Below are positions 47,716 to 58,544 of a stretch of 64,000 nt of DNA, piece by piece. Made by a program: the position numbers and the translations under genes. The notes under the pieces were generated by a model. The model was given only the letters and a program-made list of their open reading frames with translations. It was not told the origin of the DNA and made no database searches. This DNA comes from Onishia taeanensis (GTDB taxonomy: Bacteria > Pseudomonadota > Gammaproteobacteria > Pseudomonadales > Halomonadaceae). Position 1 is the stretch's first letter. The number at the start of each line of letters is the position of its first letter. The DNA is taken from positions 21,135 through 85,134 of the forward strand of contig NZ_QLSX01000013.1 in the NCBI RefSeq assembly GCF_003268885.1, given 5' to 3'.

Positions 47716-49794
47716 TCAGGCCGCGCGGATGCCGCTATGGCGAAGCAATGGCTCGATGCTTGGCTCGCGGCCGCGGAAGGCTTCGAACAGCACCGCAGCA
47801 TCCCGGGAGCCGCCGCGCTCGAGAATCTCGGTGCGAAAGCGCCGACCGGTGGCCGGGTCGAAGATACCGGCTTCCTCGAAGGCGCTCCAGGCATCGGCGG
47901 ACAGCACCTCGGCCCACTTGTAACTGTAGTAGCCTGCCGCATAGCCGCCGGCGAAGATGTGGCCGAAGCTGTTCTGAAAGCGGTTGAAGGAGGCTCTTGG
48001 CACTACCGCGATGGCGTCGCGCACCTCGTCGAGCAACGCCTGAACGTCGCCAGCGTTGGGCGAGGCGAGTTCATGGTGAAGGCGGAAGTCGAACAGCGAG
48101 AATTCGATCTGGCGGATCATGCCCATCGCCGACTGGAAATTCTTGGCGGCGATGAGCTTGTCGAACAGCACCTCGGGCAACGGCTCGCCGGTATCCACGT
48201 GGCCGGCGATCAGATCGAGCCCCTCGCGCTCCCAGCAGAAGTTCTCCATGAACTGACTGGGCAGCTCCACCGCGTCCCAGGCCACGCCGTTAATGCCGGA
48301 GATATCGGCAACGGTCTGGCGGGTCAGCATGTGGTGCAGGCCGTGGCCGAATTCGTGGAACAGGGTGGTGACCTCGTCGTGGGTCAGCAACGCGGGCTTG
48401 TCGCCCACCGGGCGGGTGAAGTTGCAGGTCAGGTAGGCCACCGGCAACTGCACACCGCGCTCGGTCTGGCGCCGTACCCGGCACTCGTCCATCCAGGCGC
48501 CGCCGCGTTTGCCTTCACGGGCATAGAGGTCCAGATAGAAGCCGGCGATTGGCGCATCGTCCTCGAGAATACGGAAGTAGCGCACGTCCGGATGGTAACG
48601 CGGTGCCTCTTCATCTTCCTCGAAGCGCACGCCGTAGAGCCGCTCGACCACCTTGAACAGGCCTTCGACCACTTGGGGAGCCGGGAAGTAGGGGCGCAGC
48701 TGCTCGTCGGAGATCGCGTAGCGAGCCTCGCGCAGCTTCTCGCTGGCATAGCCCACGTCCCAGGGCGCCAGCTCGGTCATGGCAAGCGACTCGCGGGCGA
48801 AGGCCTCGAGCTCGGCATACTCCTCGCGGGCCTGGGGCACCGCGCGAGTGGCCAGGTCCTCGAGGAAGCCGATCACCTGACCGGGGCCATCGGCCATCTT
48901 GGTAGCCAGCGAGTAGTCGGCATAGGTCGCGAAGCCCAATAGCTCGGCCAGCTCGCGGCGCAGGGCCAGGGTCTCTTCCATCGCCGGGGCGTTGTCGAAT
49001 TCGCCGGCATTGGGGCCCACGTCGGAAGCACGGGTGACGAAGGCAGTGTAGACCTCCTCGCGCAGGGCGCGGTCCTCGGCGTAAGTCATCACCGGGAAGA
49101 AGCTCGGGAAGTCCAGGGTGATGCGATAGCCCTCGACGCCCTTGGCCTCGGCGTTGGCCTTGAGGGTATCCAAAGCGCTCTGGGGCAGGCCGGCCAGGGC
49201 GTCAGCCTCGGTGACGTCCTGCTCTGCAATGTCCTTGTGCCAGGCCTGGGTGGCATCCAGCAGCTGGTTCGAGAAGGTGTTGGCCAACTCGGAAAGCCGC
49301 GCCTGAATCTCGCCATAGCGGCGCTTCTGCGCCTCGGGCAGATCGACACCGGCCAGGCGGAAATCGCGCAGGGTGTTGTCGATGCTGCGCTGCTGCGACT
49401 CGTCGAGGCGGCTGAACGCCGATGACTGCCTGAGCGCCTGGAAGGCGCGGAACAGGCCCGAGTGCTGGCCGAGCCAGGTGCTGTATTCGGACAGCATGCC
49501 GAGGCAAGCCTGATAGGCCTCGCGCAGGGCCGGCGAGTTCATGGTGCCGTTCAGGTGCGAGATCGGCGACCAGGCCTGGGAAAGACGGTCGTTTAGGGCC
49601 TCGAGCGGTGCGGCGAGGCTCTCCCAGGTCGGCGTCTCGCGCTCGGCATCGGCCACCAGGGTCTCAATGGCGGCGCGGTTGTCGGCGAGCAGCTCCTCGA
49701 TGGCCGGTACCACCTGGTCGGGCTCGATCTCGGCAAACGGCGGCAGGGCATGTGAATCGAGCAGCGGGTGGCGGGCCTGCGGGTTGCGGGACAT
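47716..49794 (-). CDS. prlC: Oligopeptidase A (M3 family)
   Basis: 692 aa zinc metallopeptidase. The active site TLFHEFGHGLHHML contains the HExxH-type motif, and WDAVELPSQFMENFCWE carries the third-ligand region. It degrades cleaved signal peptides and short peptides in the cytoplasm. The ATG at 49794 has GAGG 6 nt upstream; the frame extends to 49860 but those residues are not family-like. First gene of an operon with yheV and the Na/Pi carrier gene. Confidence 0.94.
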   Translation of the reverse strand: MSRNPQARHPLLDSHALPPFAEIEPDQVVPAIEELLADNRAAIETLVADAERETPTWESLAAPLEALNDRLSQAWSPISHLNGTMNSPALREAYQACLGMLSEYSTWLGQHSGLFRAFQALRQSSAFSRLDESQQRSIDNTLRDFRLAGVDLPEAQKRRYGEIQARLSELANTFSNQLLDATQAWHKDIAEQDVTEADALAGLPQSALDTLKANAEAKGVEGYRITLDFPSFFPVMTYAEDRALREEVYTAFVTRASDVGPNAGEFDNAPAMEETLALRRELAELLGFATYADYSLATKMADGPGQVIGFLEDLATRAVPQAREEYAELEAFARESLAMTELAPWDVGYASEKLREARYAISDEQLRPYFPAPQVVEGLFKVVERLYGVRFEEDEEAPRYHPDVRYFRILEDDAPIAGFYLDLYAREGKRGGAWMDECRVRRQTERGVQLPVAYLTCNFTRPVGDKPALLTHDEVTTLFHEFGHGLHHMLTRQTVADISGINGVAWDAVELPSQFMENFCWEREGLDLIAGHVDTGEPLPEVLFDKLIAAKNFQSAMGMIRQIEFSLFDFRLHHELASPNAGDVQALLDEVRDAIAVVPRASFNRFQNSFGHIFAGGYAAGYYSYKWAEVLSADAWSAFEEAGIFDPATGRRFRTEILERGGSRDAAVLFEAFRGREPSIEPLLRHSGIRAA

Positions 49795-50030
49795 GGGCAG
49801 CCTCGTGAACAGGGGCGTCTTGGACGCCCGGGTGAAATCCGGGTGACGCCGGGGCGTCATTCGCTTGATTGTTCCCTTAGATGGAGGCGGGCGCCAGGGG
49901 TTTCAATGCGCCGGCCGGGCGTCATGACAGGGTCTGGCGTTGGCTGGCCCGATTGGCCCGCCGTGGCGGGCCTGCTAGGCTTGCGCCTTCTTTGCCCCTT
50001 GCGATGCGCGCAGCTTAAGGAATTGATCAG

Positions 50031-51371
50031 ATGAACGAGACACTGGACCGCTGGACGACCCGGCGCGCCTTCATCCTCGCCGTGACCGGCGCCGCGGTGG
50101 GCCTGGGCAACATCTGGCGCTTCCCCTACATGACCGGCGAGAACGGCGGCTCTGCCTTCCTGCTGCTCTACGTGGCCTTCGTGCTGCTGCTGGGGCTGCC
50201 GGTGATGATGGCCGAGATCCTGGTCGGTCGCGCCGGTCGGCGCAGCCCGACGCAGTCGCTTTCGCACCTGGCGATGTCTGCAGGCCGCTCGCCGCACTGG
50301 CGCTGGCTGGGGCTTTTTGGGGCCCTGACGGTGTTCCTGATCCTGTCCTTTTACTCGGTGGTGTCCGGCTGGTCGATCGAGTACCTGGTCGAGTCGCTCA
50401 ACGGTGACTTCGTCGGCATGACGCCTCCCGAGGTCGGCGGCATGTTCGATAGCTTTCTCGCCGATCCGCTGCGCATGACCTTCAATCATACGCTGTTCAT
50501 GCTGCTGACCATGACGGTGGTCGCCGGCGGGGTCTCCAACGGCCTGGAGAAGCTCAACAACCTGCTGATGCCGATGCTTTACCTGCTGCTGATCGTGCTG
50601 GCGGGCTATGCGGCCACCACCGATGGCTTCGGCCCGGCGCTGGCCTGGCTGTTCACGCCCAACCCCGCCGCGATCACCATCGAGGTGGTGCTCAACGCCA
50701 TGGGGCACGCCTTCTTCACCCTGGCGGTGGGCGCCTGCGCGCTGATGGCCTATGGCGCCTACATGCCCGATCATCAGAGCCTGCCGCGGGCCGCGGTGGC
50801 CGTGGCGGCGCTCGACGTGCTGGTGGCGCTACTGGCCGGTATCGCCATCTTCTCGGTAGTGTTCTCTCAGGGCATGGACCCGGCCGAGGGCCCGGGGCTG
50901 ATGTTCGTGACCCTGCCGATCGCCTTTGCCGAGCTGCCCGGCGGTTCGATCTGGCTGGCGATCTTCTTCCTGTTGCTGCTGCTGGCCACCTGGACGTCCT
51001 CGATCAACCTCGCCGAGCCCATGGTGGCTGGCTTGCAGGGGCTGGGGCTGAAGCGTGGCCAGGCGGCTGCCATCGTTGGCGTGGCGGTGTGGGCGTTGGG
51101 CCTGCTGTCGGTGCTGTCCTTCTCGACCATGAAGGACGTCGACTGGATCGGCGGCATGAACTTCTTCGAGCTGGTCACCACCGTGCCCACCGACCTCTTC
51201 CTGCCGGTAGGCGGCCTTTTGATCGCCATCTTCGCCGCCTGGGTGATGTCTCGCGATACCGCCTTGCGGGCGCTGGATGCCGGGCCCAACGGGTTTCGCA
51301 TCTGGCAGGCCCTGGTGCGCTACGTATCGATCCCGCTGGTGGTGGTGGTGCTGGCCTCGGGGCTGATCTAA
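50031..51371 (+). CDS. Sodium-dependent transporter, NSS (SNF) family
   Basis: 446 aa with about 11-12 membrane segments. The N-terminal AVTGAAVGLGNIWRFPYMTGENGGSAFLLLYV is the strongly conserved NSS sodium/substrate site. Later FSQGMDPAEGPGLMFVTLPIAFAELPGGSIW also fits. It probably imports an amino acid or related amine with Na+. AAGGA precedes the ATG. Divergent from prlC. Confidence 0.93.
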   Translation: MNETLDRWTTRRAFILAVTGAAVGLGNIWRFPYMTGENGGSAFLLLYVAFVLLLGLPVMMAEILVGRAGRRSPTQSLSHLAMSAGRSPHWRWLGLFGALTVFLILSFYSVVSGWSIEYLVESLNGDFVGMTPPEVGGMFDSFLADPLRMTFNHTLFMLLTMTVVAGGVSNGLEKLNNLLMPMLYLLLIVLAGYAATTDGFGPALAWLFTPNPAAITIEVVLNAMGHAFFTLAVGACALMAYGAYMPDHQSLPRAAVAVAALDVLVALLAGIAIFSVVFSQGMDPAEGPGLMFVTLPIAFAELPGGSIWLAIFFLLLLLATWTSSINLAEPMVAGLQGLGLKRGQAAAIVGVAVWALGLLSVLSFSTMKDVDWIGGMNFFELVTTVPTDLFLPVGGLLIAIFAAWVMSRDTALRALDAGPNGFRIWQALVRYVSIPLVVVVLASGLI

Positions 51372-51450
51372 ACCTCAGGAAGCGGTTTTATACGTCGCCG
51401 GCGGGTGTGACCCACCGGCCAAGCGAGAGACGACGAAGGAGGAGAGGCGC

Positions 51451-51996
51451 ATGCAAGACGGTCTGCGAACCCATCAGGGCCACACGCCGCAGCTTGGCGA
51501 GCGGGTCTATATCGATCCTGCCTGCGTGGTACTGGGCGACGTCGAACTGGGCGATGACTGCTCGGTTTGGCCGATGGCGGTGGTGCGCGGCGACATGCAC
51601 CGCATCCGCATTGGCGCCCGCTGCAGCGTTCAGGACGGTAGCGTGCTGCATATCACACACGCCAGTGACTTCAATCCCGGCGGCTACCCGCTGACCGTCG
51701 GTGACGACGTGACCATCGGCCATAAGGCAATCCTGCACGGCTGCACGCTTGGCAACCGCGTGCTGGTGGGCATGGGCGCCATCGTCATGGACGGTGCCGT
51801 GGTCGAGGACGAGGTGATCATCGCCGCCGGTGCCCTGGTGACGCCCGGCAAGCATCTGGAAAGCGGCCACGTCTATGGCGGCAGTCCGGCCAAGGCGCTG
51901 CGCCCGCTCAAGGACAGCGAGCGAGCCTTCTTTGCCTATAGCGCCGGCAACTACGTCAAGCTCAAGGACCAGTACCTGAGCCAGGCAGCGGGCTAA
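51451..51996 (+). CDS. Gamma-carbonic anhydrase family protein (YrdA-like)
   Basis: 181 aa left-handed beta-helix of hexapeptide repeats. It contains VVRGDMHRIRIGARCSVQDGSVLHITH and VGDDVTIGHKAILHGCTLGNRVLVGMGAIVMDG, with the histidines that bind zinc in gamma-CA-like trimers. AGGAGGAG sits 7 nt before the ATG. E. coli YrdA shows little carbonic anhydrase activity, so the catalytic role is uncertain. Confidence 0.9.
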   Translation: MQDGLRTHQGHTPQLGERVYIDPACVVLGDVELGDDCSVWPMAVVRGDMHRIRIGARCSVQDGSVLHITHASDFNPGGYPLTVGDDVTIGHKAILHGCTLGNRVLVGMGAIVMDGAVVEDEVIIAAGALVTPGKHLESGHVYGGSPAKALRPLKDSERAFFAYSAGNYVKLKDQYLSQAAG

Positions 51997-52094
51997 GCGC
52001 CGACGTTGGCACAGTCAGGCTAATCCAAGTCGTTGTTTTTTCATGCCAGGGCGCGCGATAATCTGGTTTTCTATCCAGTAGTCGAGTCCCCGGC

Positions 52095-52766
52095 ATGGCC
52101 AATTTCGCAACCCACATCGGCGTGGCCGCCGCCGGCGGCGGCCTGGCTGCCATCAGCGGCTGGCAGGCCGGCTGGTGGAGTGCGGCCGATGCGGTGCCGC
52201 TGGCCGCCCTGGTGTCCTTCGGCGGCATCCTTCCGGACATCGATTCCGACCATTCCAAGGCGATCCGCCTGATCTTTAACCTCTTCGCGGTGTTTGCGGT
52301 GATCGCAGGCGCCCTGATGCTGCAGGCGCGCCTCACCCCGGGGCAGCTGGTGGTGGCCTGCGGTGGGCTCTATCTTGGCGTGCGCTACCTGGCCGGGGCG
52401 GTCTTCAAGCGCTTCACCGTGCACCGGGGCATATGGCATTCGCTGCTGGCCAGCGGCCTTTGTGCGCTGATCACCACGGCGCTGAGCTACCGGCTGTTTG
52501 CTCAGAACGCCGAGATCGCCTGGCTACAGGGGCTGGCGCTGTGGCTGGGTAGCGTGATCCACCTGCTGCTCGACGAGCTCTACAGCGTTGACCTGATGGG
52601 CGGGCGGCTCAAGCGCTCCTTCGGTACGGCGCTCAAGCTCTGCGACCTGCGCGAGCCCGGCAACTCGGTGCTGATGCTGCTGTTGGCCGCCTGCCTTTCG
52701 CCCTGGTTGCCGCCCTGGCCGGTGCTGCTGGGCATCTTTCATCACGGCGCCTGGTTCTTGCGATAA
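52095..52766 (+). CDS. YdjM-like membrane protein (DUF457, metal-dependent hydrolase-like)
   Basis: 223 aa membrane protein. It starts MANFATHIGVAAAGGGLAA and holds FGGILPDIDSDHSKAIR, FTVHRGIWHSLLASG and SVIHLLLDELYSVD, the His/Asp pattern of the YdjM family (LexA-regulated in E. coli). Here I see no SOS box upstream. The ribosome site is weak. The last codons and stop form the first unit of a stop-codon-bearing tandem repeat. Confidence 0.82.
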   Translation: MANFATHIGVAAAGGGLAAISGWQAGWWSAADAVPLAALVSFGGILPDIDSDHSKAIRLIFNLFAVFAVIAGALMLQARLTPGQLVVACGGLYLGVRYLAGAVFKRFTVHRGIWHSLLASGLCALITTALSYRLFAQNAEIAWLQGLALWLGSVIHLLLDELYSVDLMGGRLKRSFGTALKLCDLREPGNSVLMLLLAACLSPWLPPWPVLLGIFHHGAWFLR

Positions 52767-52829
52767 GTTCTTGCGCTGAGTTCTTGTCTGAGCTCTTGTC
52801 TGAAAGCTGGTCGCAGGTTCTGGCGCTGA
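52753..52829 (+). repeat. Tandem repeats built from the 3' end of the ydjM-like gene
   Basis: Units GGTTCTTGCGATAA (end of the gene with its stop), GTTCTTGCGCTGA, GTTCTTGTCTGA, GCTCTTGTCTGA, then after a 12-bp gap GGTTCTGGCGCTGA. Every unit ends in a stop triplet. The first four are directly adjacent. Confidence 0.88.
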
Positions 52830-52850
52830 ACGACGGATGTTCGGGTGCCG

Positions 52851-54222
<1,372 letters not shown>

Positions 54223-54230
<8 letters not shown>

Positions 54231-56169
54231 GGGAGGAAGGCTCCTGAAGGGATGAAGTGTCGCGTCGGGGCGCCGTATCGGCGGGCAGAGTGACGGTGAA
54301 GATGGCGCCGCCCTGTGGCTGGTTGCCGACCGTCAGCCGCCCGCCCAGGTCGTCGATGATTCTCGATGAGATCGACAGCCCCAGGCCCAGGCCGCTGCCT
54401 GGTGACTTGGTGGTGAAGAAGGGTTCGAATACCCGGGCCAGATGTGCCGCTTCGATACCCGGGCCGTTATCGGCGACGCTCAGGCGTACCTTGTCGTCGA
54501 CCGGCTCGATGGCCAGCGTCAGGCACGGCGCCGGGGTCTCGCTCATGGCCTGCAGGGCATTGCCGATCAGGTTGACGAGTACCTGTTCGAGGCGCACCAG
54601 GTCGGCCCGCACCCAGGTCTCCGCCTCGGGCCAGGCGTAGATGACCTCGACCCCGGCCTCGTTGAGGCGGGCCTGGTAGAGGCGCAGCGCATAGCCGAAG
54701 CAGGCCGGCACCGAGACCGCGGTCAGGGTGTCGCCGCTTGGCCGCGAGAACTGCTTGAGCTGGGCGCTGATCTCGGCCATGCGTTCGGTCAGCTCGACGA
54801 TCTGAGCGAGGTTGGCATCGGTGGTGTCGGCGCGCCCCTGCTCGAGGAAACGGCGGGCGTTCTCGGCGTAGGCACGGACCGCCGCCAGGGGCTGGTTGAG
54901 CTCGTGATTGATGCCGGCGGCCAGTTGGCCGAGCACGGCCAGCTTGGCCGCCTGCACCAGCTCATCGCGGGTCTGGCGCAGGCTTTGTTCTGCGCGGCGG
55001 CGTTCCTCGATCTCGTCGGAGAGTCGGCGGTTGGAGTCGACCAGGTCGCGGGTGCGGCGCTCGACGTTGCGTTCCAGCTCGTCACGGGCTCTGGCCAGGG
55101 TGCGCCGCTCGCGGTCGGCAAACTGCTCGCGTTCGCGACGCAGCCGACGGCGCTGCCAGCCGTAGCCGCCGGCCATGGCGACCATGCCGTAGAGGCCGCC
55201 AGCCAGCAGGGCGGCCTGCCATTGAGCGGTCTGCACCGGCGTCAGCGGCTTCAGGATATGCATCTGCCAGTCGAATTCGGGCATCTCGCGGCGCAGCCGC
55301 AGATAGGGCGTGCCGGCCAGCGGCCCTTGGCGGAAACTCACTATCTGGCCGCCGTCCGGGCGCCGCTCGAGGGTCTCGAGGCCCGCCGGTGGCAGCGGCG
55401 CGGCGGCGTAGCGGCGCGAGTCGCGCAGCGCCTGGCGCTGTGCCTGGGAGAGGGGATGCAGGGCATGCAGGCGCAGCTCCTCGCGACTGGCCATGAAGAT
55501 GATGCCGTCACGGTCGGTGACCATCAGTTCGGCACTCTGCGATGCCCAGGCGGCTTCCACGCTGTCCAGCAGCAGCTTGACCACCATCACGCCGTCCGCG
55601 GTTTGGGCCTCGTGATTGGCCAGCCAGATCGGCGCCGAAAAGTAGTAGCCGCGGGCTTTCGAGCTGGTGCCCAGGCCATGGAAACGGCCCAGGCGCCCGG
55701 CCACGGCGTCCTGATAGTAGTCGCGGAAGCGGTAGTTCTGGCCGATGAAGGTGTCGGGACGCTGCCAGTTGCTGGCGGCCAGGGTATCGCCCTGGCGGTT
55801 GAGCAGGTAGATGTCCGAGACATCGGCGGTCTCACGCACGCTGTCCAGCAGGCGATTGACCGGCATCGCTTCCAGCTTGTCGGGGGTGGCCAGGAAACGG
55901 TGCACCACCTCGCGGGAGGCCAGCATTTCGGCAAGGTAATCGTGGCGCGAAAGATGGCCGCGCAGGCCCTCTGCGGAGAGGCGCAGTTCGTTGTGGGCCT
56001 CGTCGGTGAGGCTTGAAAGCGCCTGCTCCCGGGCCAGTCGAGCGGCTTGCCAGGTCACCAGCACCAGGCCGGCGGCGATCACGACCAGCAGCGTCAGGCG
56101 CCAGGGGCGCGAGAGGCGAGTGGAGTGCGCGACGCTTGAGGTGGCGCTGGCGGGCGGGCGCTGGCTCAT
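54223..56169 (-). CDS. dctB: Sensor histidine kinase (DctB-like)
   Basis: 648 aa. One membrane segment near residues 25-45 and another near 325-345 flank a ~280-residue periplasmic double-Cache-type sensor (IYLLNRQGDTLAASNW, ARGYYFSAPIW). A coiled coil (about 350-410) leads to the HisKA H-box GINHELNQPLAAVRAYAENA and an HATPase with NLIGNALQAM, DNGPGI and GLGLGLSIS. It overlaps lldR by 4 bp and dctD by 8 bp. A small carboxylate, plausibly lactate given the locus, is the expected ligand. Confidence 0.92.
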
Positions 56170-56939
56170 GGCGCCCGCTCGGGAATGGCCTGGGCTCGGC
56201 GCAGGGCCCGCTGGGCGCGGGTCTCGGCGCGTTCGACCTCGAGCAGCCCTTCTTCGACGAACACCAGGTGTTCATGGGCCCGCAGCCGTGCGTCTTCGGC
56301 GCGGCCCTCGAGAATGGCATCGAGCAGGGCCCGGTGCTGCTCCATCAGCAGCGGTCGTGAGTCGGGCTTCTCGAACAGGTGCGCTAGGTTGTCGACGATG
56401 CTCTTCTCCAGCATGTCGAAGACGCCGCGGATGGTGTGCAGGATCAAGACGTTGTGCGCCGATTCGGCGATCGCCAGGTGGAAGGCGGCATCGGCTTTGG
56501 CCTCGCGCACCGGGTCGCGGCCCTCGAAGCTTGTCTTGAGTTCCTCGAAGCGGCGCACCAGCAACTCCTTGTCGGCCGGCGTCGAGCGCAGCGCGGCATA
56601 GTAGGCCGAGAGGCCCTCCATGGCATCGCGGAATTCCAGCAGGTCGAGGTGGAATTCGCCGTGGCGAGACAGCATTTCCAGCAGCGGGTCTTTGTAGCGG
56701 TTGTTGAGTTCCTCGGTAACGAAGGTGCCACCGCCCTGGCGGCTGGTCAGCAGGCCGCGCGCGGCGAGCTTCTGGATCGCCTCGCGCAGTGAGGGTCGCG
56801 AGACGCCGAAACGTTCGGCCAGTTCGCGTTCGGGGGGCAGGCGCTGGCCAGGGTTAAGGCTGCCTTCTATGATCATGGCCTCAAGGCGTTCGGTGATCAC
56901 GTCGGCGATGCGAGGTTGGCGGACGGTCTGATAGGCCAT
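56166..56939 (-). CDS. lldR: GntR/FadR-family regulator (LldR/PdhR-like)
   Basis: 257 aa. The winged HTH (MIIEGSLNPGQRLPPERELAERFGVSRPSLREAIQKLAARGLL) and the C-terminal all-helical FCD domain (FHLAIAESAHNVLILH) are those of the PdhR/LldR group. An in-frame GTG at 56945 is an alternative start. Two PdhR/LldR-type boxes lie in the divergent region to lldD, so it very likely represses lldD-dld and its own operon until lactate (or pyruvate) is present. It heads lldR-dctB-dctD, with overlapping genes. Confidence 0.9.
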   Translation of the reverse strand: MAYQTVRQPRIADVITERLEAMIIEGSLNPGQRLPPERELAERFGVSRPSLREAIQKLAARGLLTSRQGGGTFVTEELNNRYKDPLLEMLSRHGEFHLDLLEFRDAMEGLSAYYAALRSTPADKELLVRRFEELKTSFEGRDPVREAKADAAFHLAIAESAHNVLILHTIRGVFDMLEKSIVDNLAHLFEKPDSRPLLMEQHRALLDAILEGRAEDARLRAHEHLVFVEEGLLEVERAETRAQRALRRAQAIPERAP

Positions 56940-56967
56940 GGGCACACCATCATCAAGGGTGAGTTAA

Positions 56968-56982
56968 ATTGGTAAGACCAAT
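56968..56982. promoter_or_regulatory. LldR/PdhR-type operator near lldR
   Basis: ATTGGTAAGACCAAT is a perfect ATTGGT-N3-ACCAAT inverted repeat, the PdhR/LldR box, 29 bp upstream of the lldR start. Confidence 0.85.
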
Positions 56983-57155
56983 AATAGGTCATTGTCAGCG
57001 ATCCTGACAAGTTTGCCTGTCGTCCAGTAAAGGCTGTTTTTCAATGGCTTACAAAGAGCTTTCTGGCGCCGAGACCAAAGTATAAGCGGGATGGCAGGCT
57101 TGAGGTTTGACACCGGTTGCAAGGCGCTTCTAGAGTTCGCTTCACGCTAGTTGTA

Positions 57156-57172
57156 AATTGGTTTTACCAATT
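57156..57172. promoter_or_regulatory. LldR/PdhR-type operator upstream of lldD
   Basis: AATTGGTTTTACCAATT is a 7-3-7 perfect inverted repeat matching the known consensus, 218 bp upstream of lldD. The large distance implies a long leader or a promoter far from the start codon. Confidence 0.88.
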
Positions 57173-57389
57173 AGCCGATAAGACAGGTGCTTGGCAGGCG
57201 CGCATGACCGGGGCTGTTCGTGTATGAGGCGTTGATACCGCGCTAGCGCTACCCGGCCAAGCCGATGGCTATCATAACCGGATGCAGATGGCGTGCACCG
57301 CCAAGCAGGTAGCTTATCCGCTCCTATCGCTTTCCATGCCAGTAGCTATCCATGCCATTAGATAGCGCATCCATTGCACAGGGCTCGCC
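57173..57389 (+). other. lldD leader region with a 16-bp tandem repeat
   Basis: No gene is evident. Two 16-bp units, TCCATGCCAGTAGCTA (57333-57348) and TCCATGCCATTAGATA (57349-57364), lie just before the lldD ribosome site. No sigma-54 promoter (GG-N10-GC with TGGCAC/TTGC flanks) was found. Confidence 0.5.
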
Positions 57390-58544
57390 ATGATTATTTC
57401 CGCTCCCACGGACTACCGCCAAGCCGCCAAACGTCGTATTCCGCCCTTTTTGTTTCACTATGCGGACGGCGGGTCTTATACCGAGCATACGCTGCGACAT
57501 AACGTCGAGGATCTTGCCGGAATCGCGCTGCGCCAGCGCGTGCTCAAGGATATGTCCAGCCTGTCACTGGAAACCGAGCTGTTTGGCGAGTCCATGGCCA
57601 TGCCGATCGCGCTGGCTCCCGTGGGGTTGGCCGGCATGTATGCTCGCCGAGGCGAGGTTCAGGCGGCGCGAGCGGCGTCCCAAAAAGGCATTCCGTTCAC
57701 GCTGTCGACGGTGTCGGTGTGCCCCATCGACGAGGTGGCCTCGGCCATCGATCGACCCATCTGGTTTCAGCTCTATGTGCTGAAGGACCGGGGCTTCATG
57801 AAACATGCCCTGGAGCGCGCCAAGGCCGCCGGTGTCAAGACGCTGGTCTTCACGGTCGATATGCCGGTGCCGGGGGCGCGTTATCGCGATGCGCACTCTG
57901 GCATGAGCGGCAAGTTCGGGCCGATGCGGCGAATGGCTCAGGCCGCGATGCATCCCTCCTGGGCCTGGGATGTGGGCATTCATGGCCGCCCCCATGACCT
58001 CGGTAATGTGTCGGATTATCGCGGCCATCCGACGGAGCTCGAGGATTACATCGCCTGGCTTGGACAGAATTTCGATCCCGCCATCTCCTGGAAGGACCTG
58101 GAGTGGATTCGCGAGCTGTGGGATGGCCCGATGATCATCAAGGGAATTCTCGACCCCGAAGATGCCCGTGAAGCGGTGCGCTTCGGTGCTGACGGCATTG
58201 TCGTTTCCAATCACGGTGGCCGTCAGCTCGATGGTGTTCCCTCTACCGCTCGTGCTTTGCCGGCCATCGCCGATGCGGTCAAGGGCGATATCGCCATCTT
58301 GGCCGACTCTGGGATACGCAGCGGTCTCGATGTCGTGCGGATGATTGCCCTGGGGGCGGATACCGTCTTGCTGGGGCGTGCATACATTTATGCCCTGGCC
58401 ACTGCCGGTGAGGCCGGCGTGGCTCACCTGCTTGAGCTATTCGATAAAGAGATGCGGGTCGCGATGACGCTTACCGGTGCGCGTAGCATCGCTGATCTCG
58501 GCCCGGGTTCTCTGGTGTCGGGTCTCAACCATGGCGTTGAGTAA
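57390..58544 (+). CDS. lldD: L-lactate dehydrogenase (FMN, quinone-dependent)
   Basis: 384 aa FMN-dependent alpha-hydroxyacid oxidase family. It has [39 protein letters not shown] and the active-site motif SNHGGRQLD with catalytic His275, then the FMN-phosphate region [26 protein letters not shown]. It oxidises L-lactate to pyruvate at the inner membrane face and passes electrons to quinone. The stop is directly followed by the dld start codon. Confidence 0.95.
   Translation: MIISAPTDYRQAAKRRIPPFLFHYADGGSYTEHTLRHNVEDLAGIALRQRVLKDMSSLSLETELFGESMAMPIALAPVGLAGMYARRGEVQAARAASQKGIPFTLSTVSVCPIDEVASAIDRPIWFQLYVLKDRGFMKHALERAKAAGVKTLVFTVDMPVPGARYRDAHSGMSGKFGPMRRMAQAAMHPSWAWDVGIHGRPHDLGNVSDYRGHPTELEDYIAWLGQNFDPAISWKDLEWIRELWDGPMIIKGILDPEDAREAVRFGADGIVVSNHGGRQLDGVPSTARALPAIADAVKGDIAILADSGIRSGLDVVRMIALGADTVLLGRAYIYALATAGEAGVAHLLELFDKEMRVAMTLTGARSIADLGPGSLVSGLNHGVE

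Noticed and set aside
47655..47942. Upstream extension of yheV
   Set aside because: It overlaps the 3' end of prlC and has antisense-like composition; the ATG at 47654 has a clear AGGAG and matches the family start.
54442..56016. 524-aa plus-strand frame opposite dctB
   Set aside because: Composition is that of a shadow frame and dctB is complete with all kinase boxes.
56946..57389. Sigma-54 promoter for lldD or lldR, expected because of DctD
   Set aside because: No GG-N10-GC element with TGGCAC/TTGC-like flanks was found; candidates such as TTGGCAGGCGCGC lack the -12 element at the right distance.
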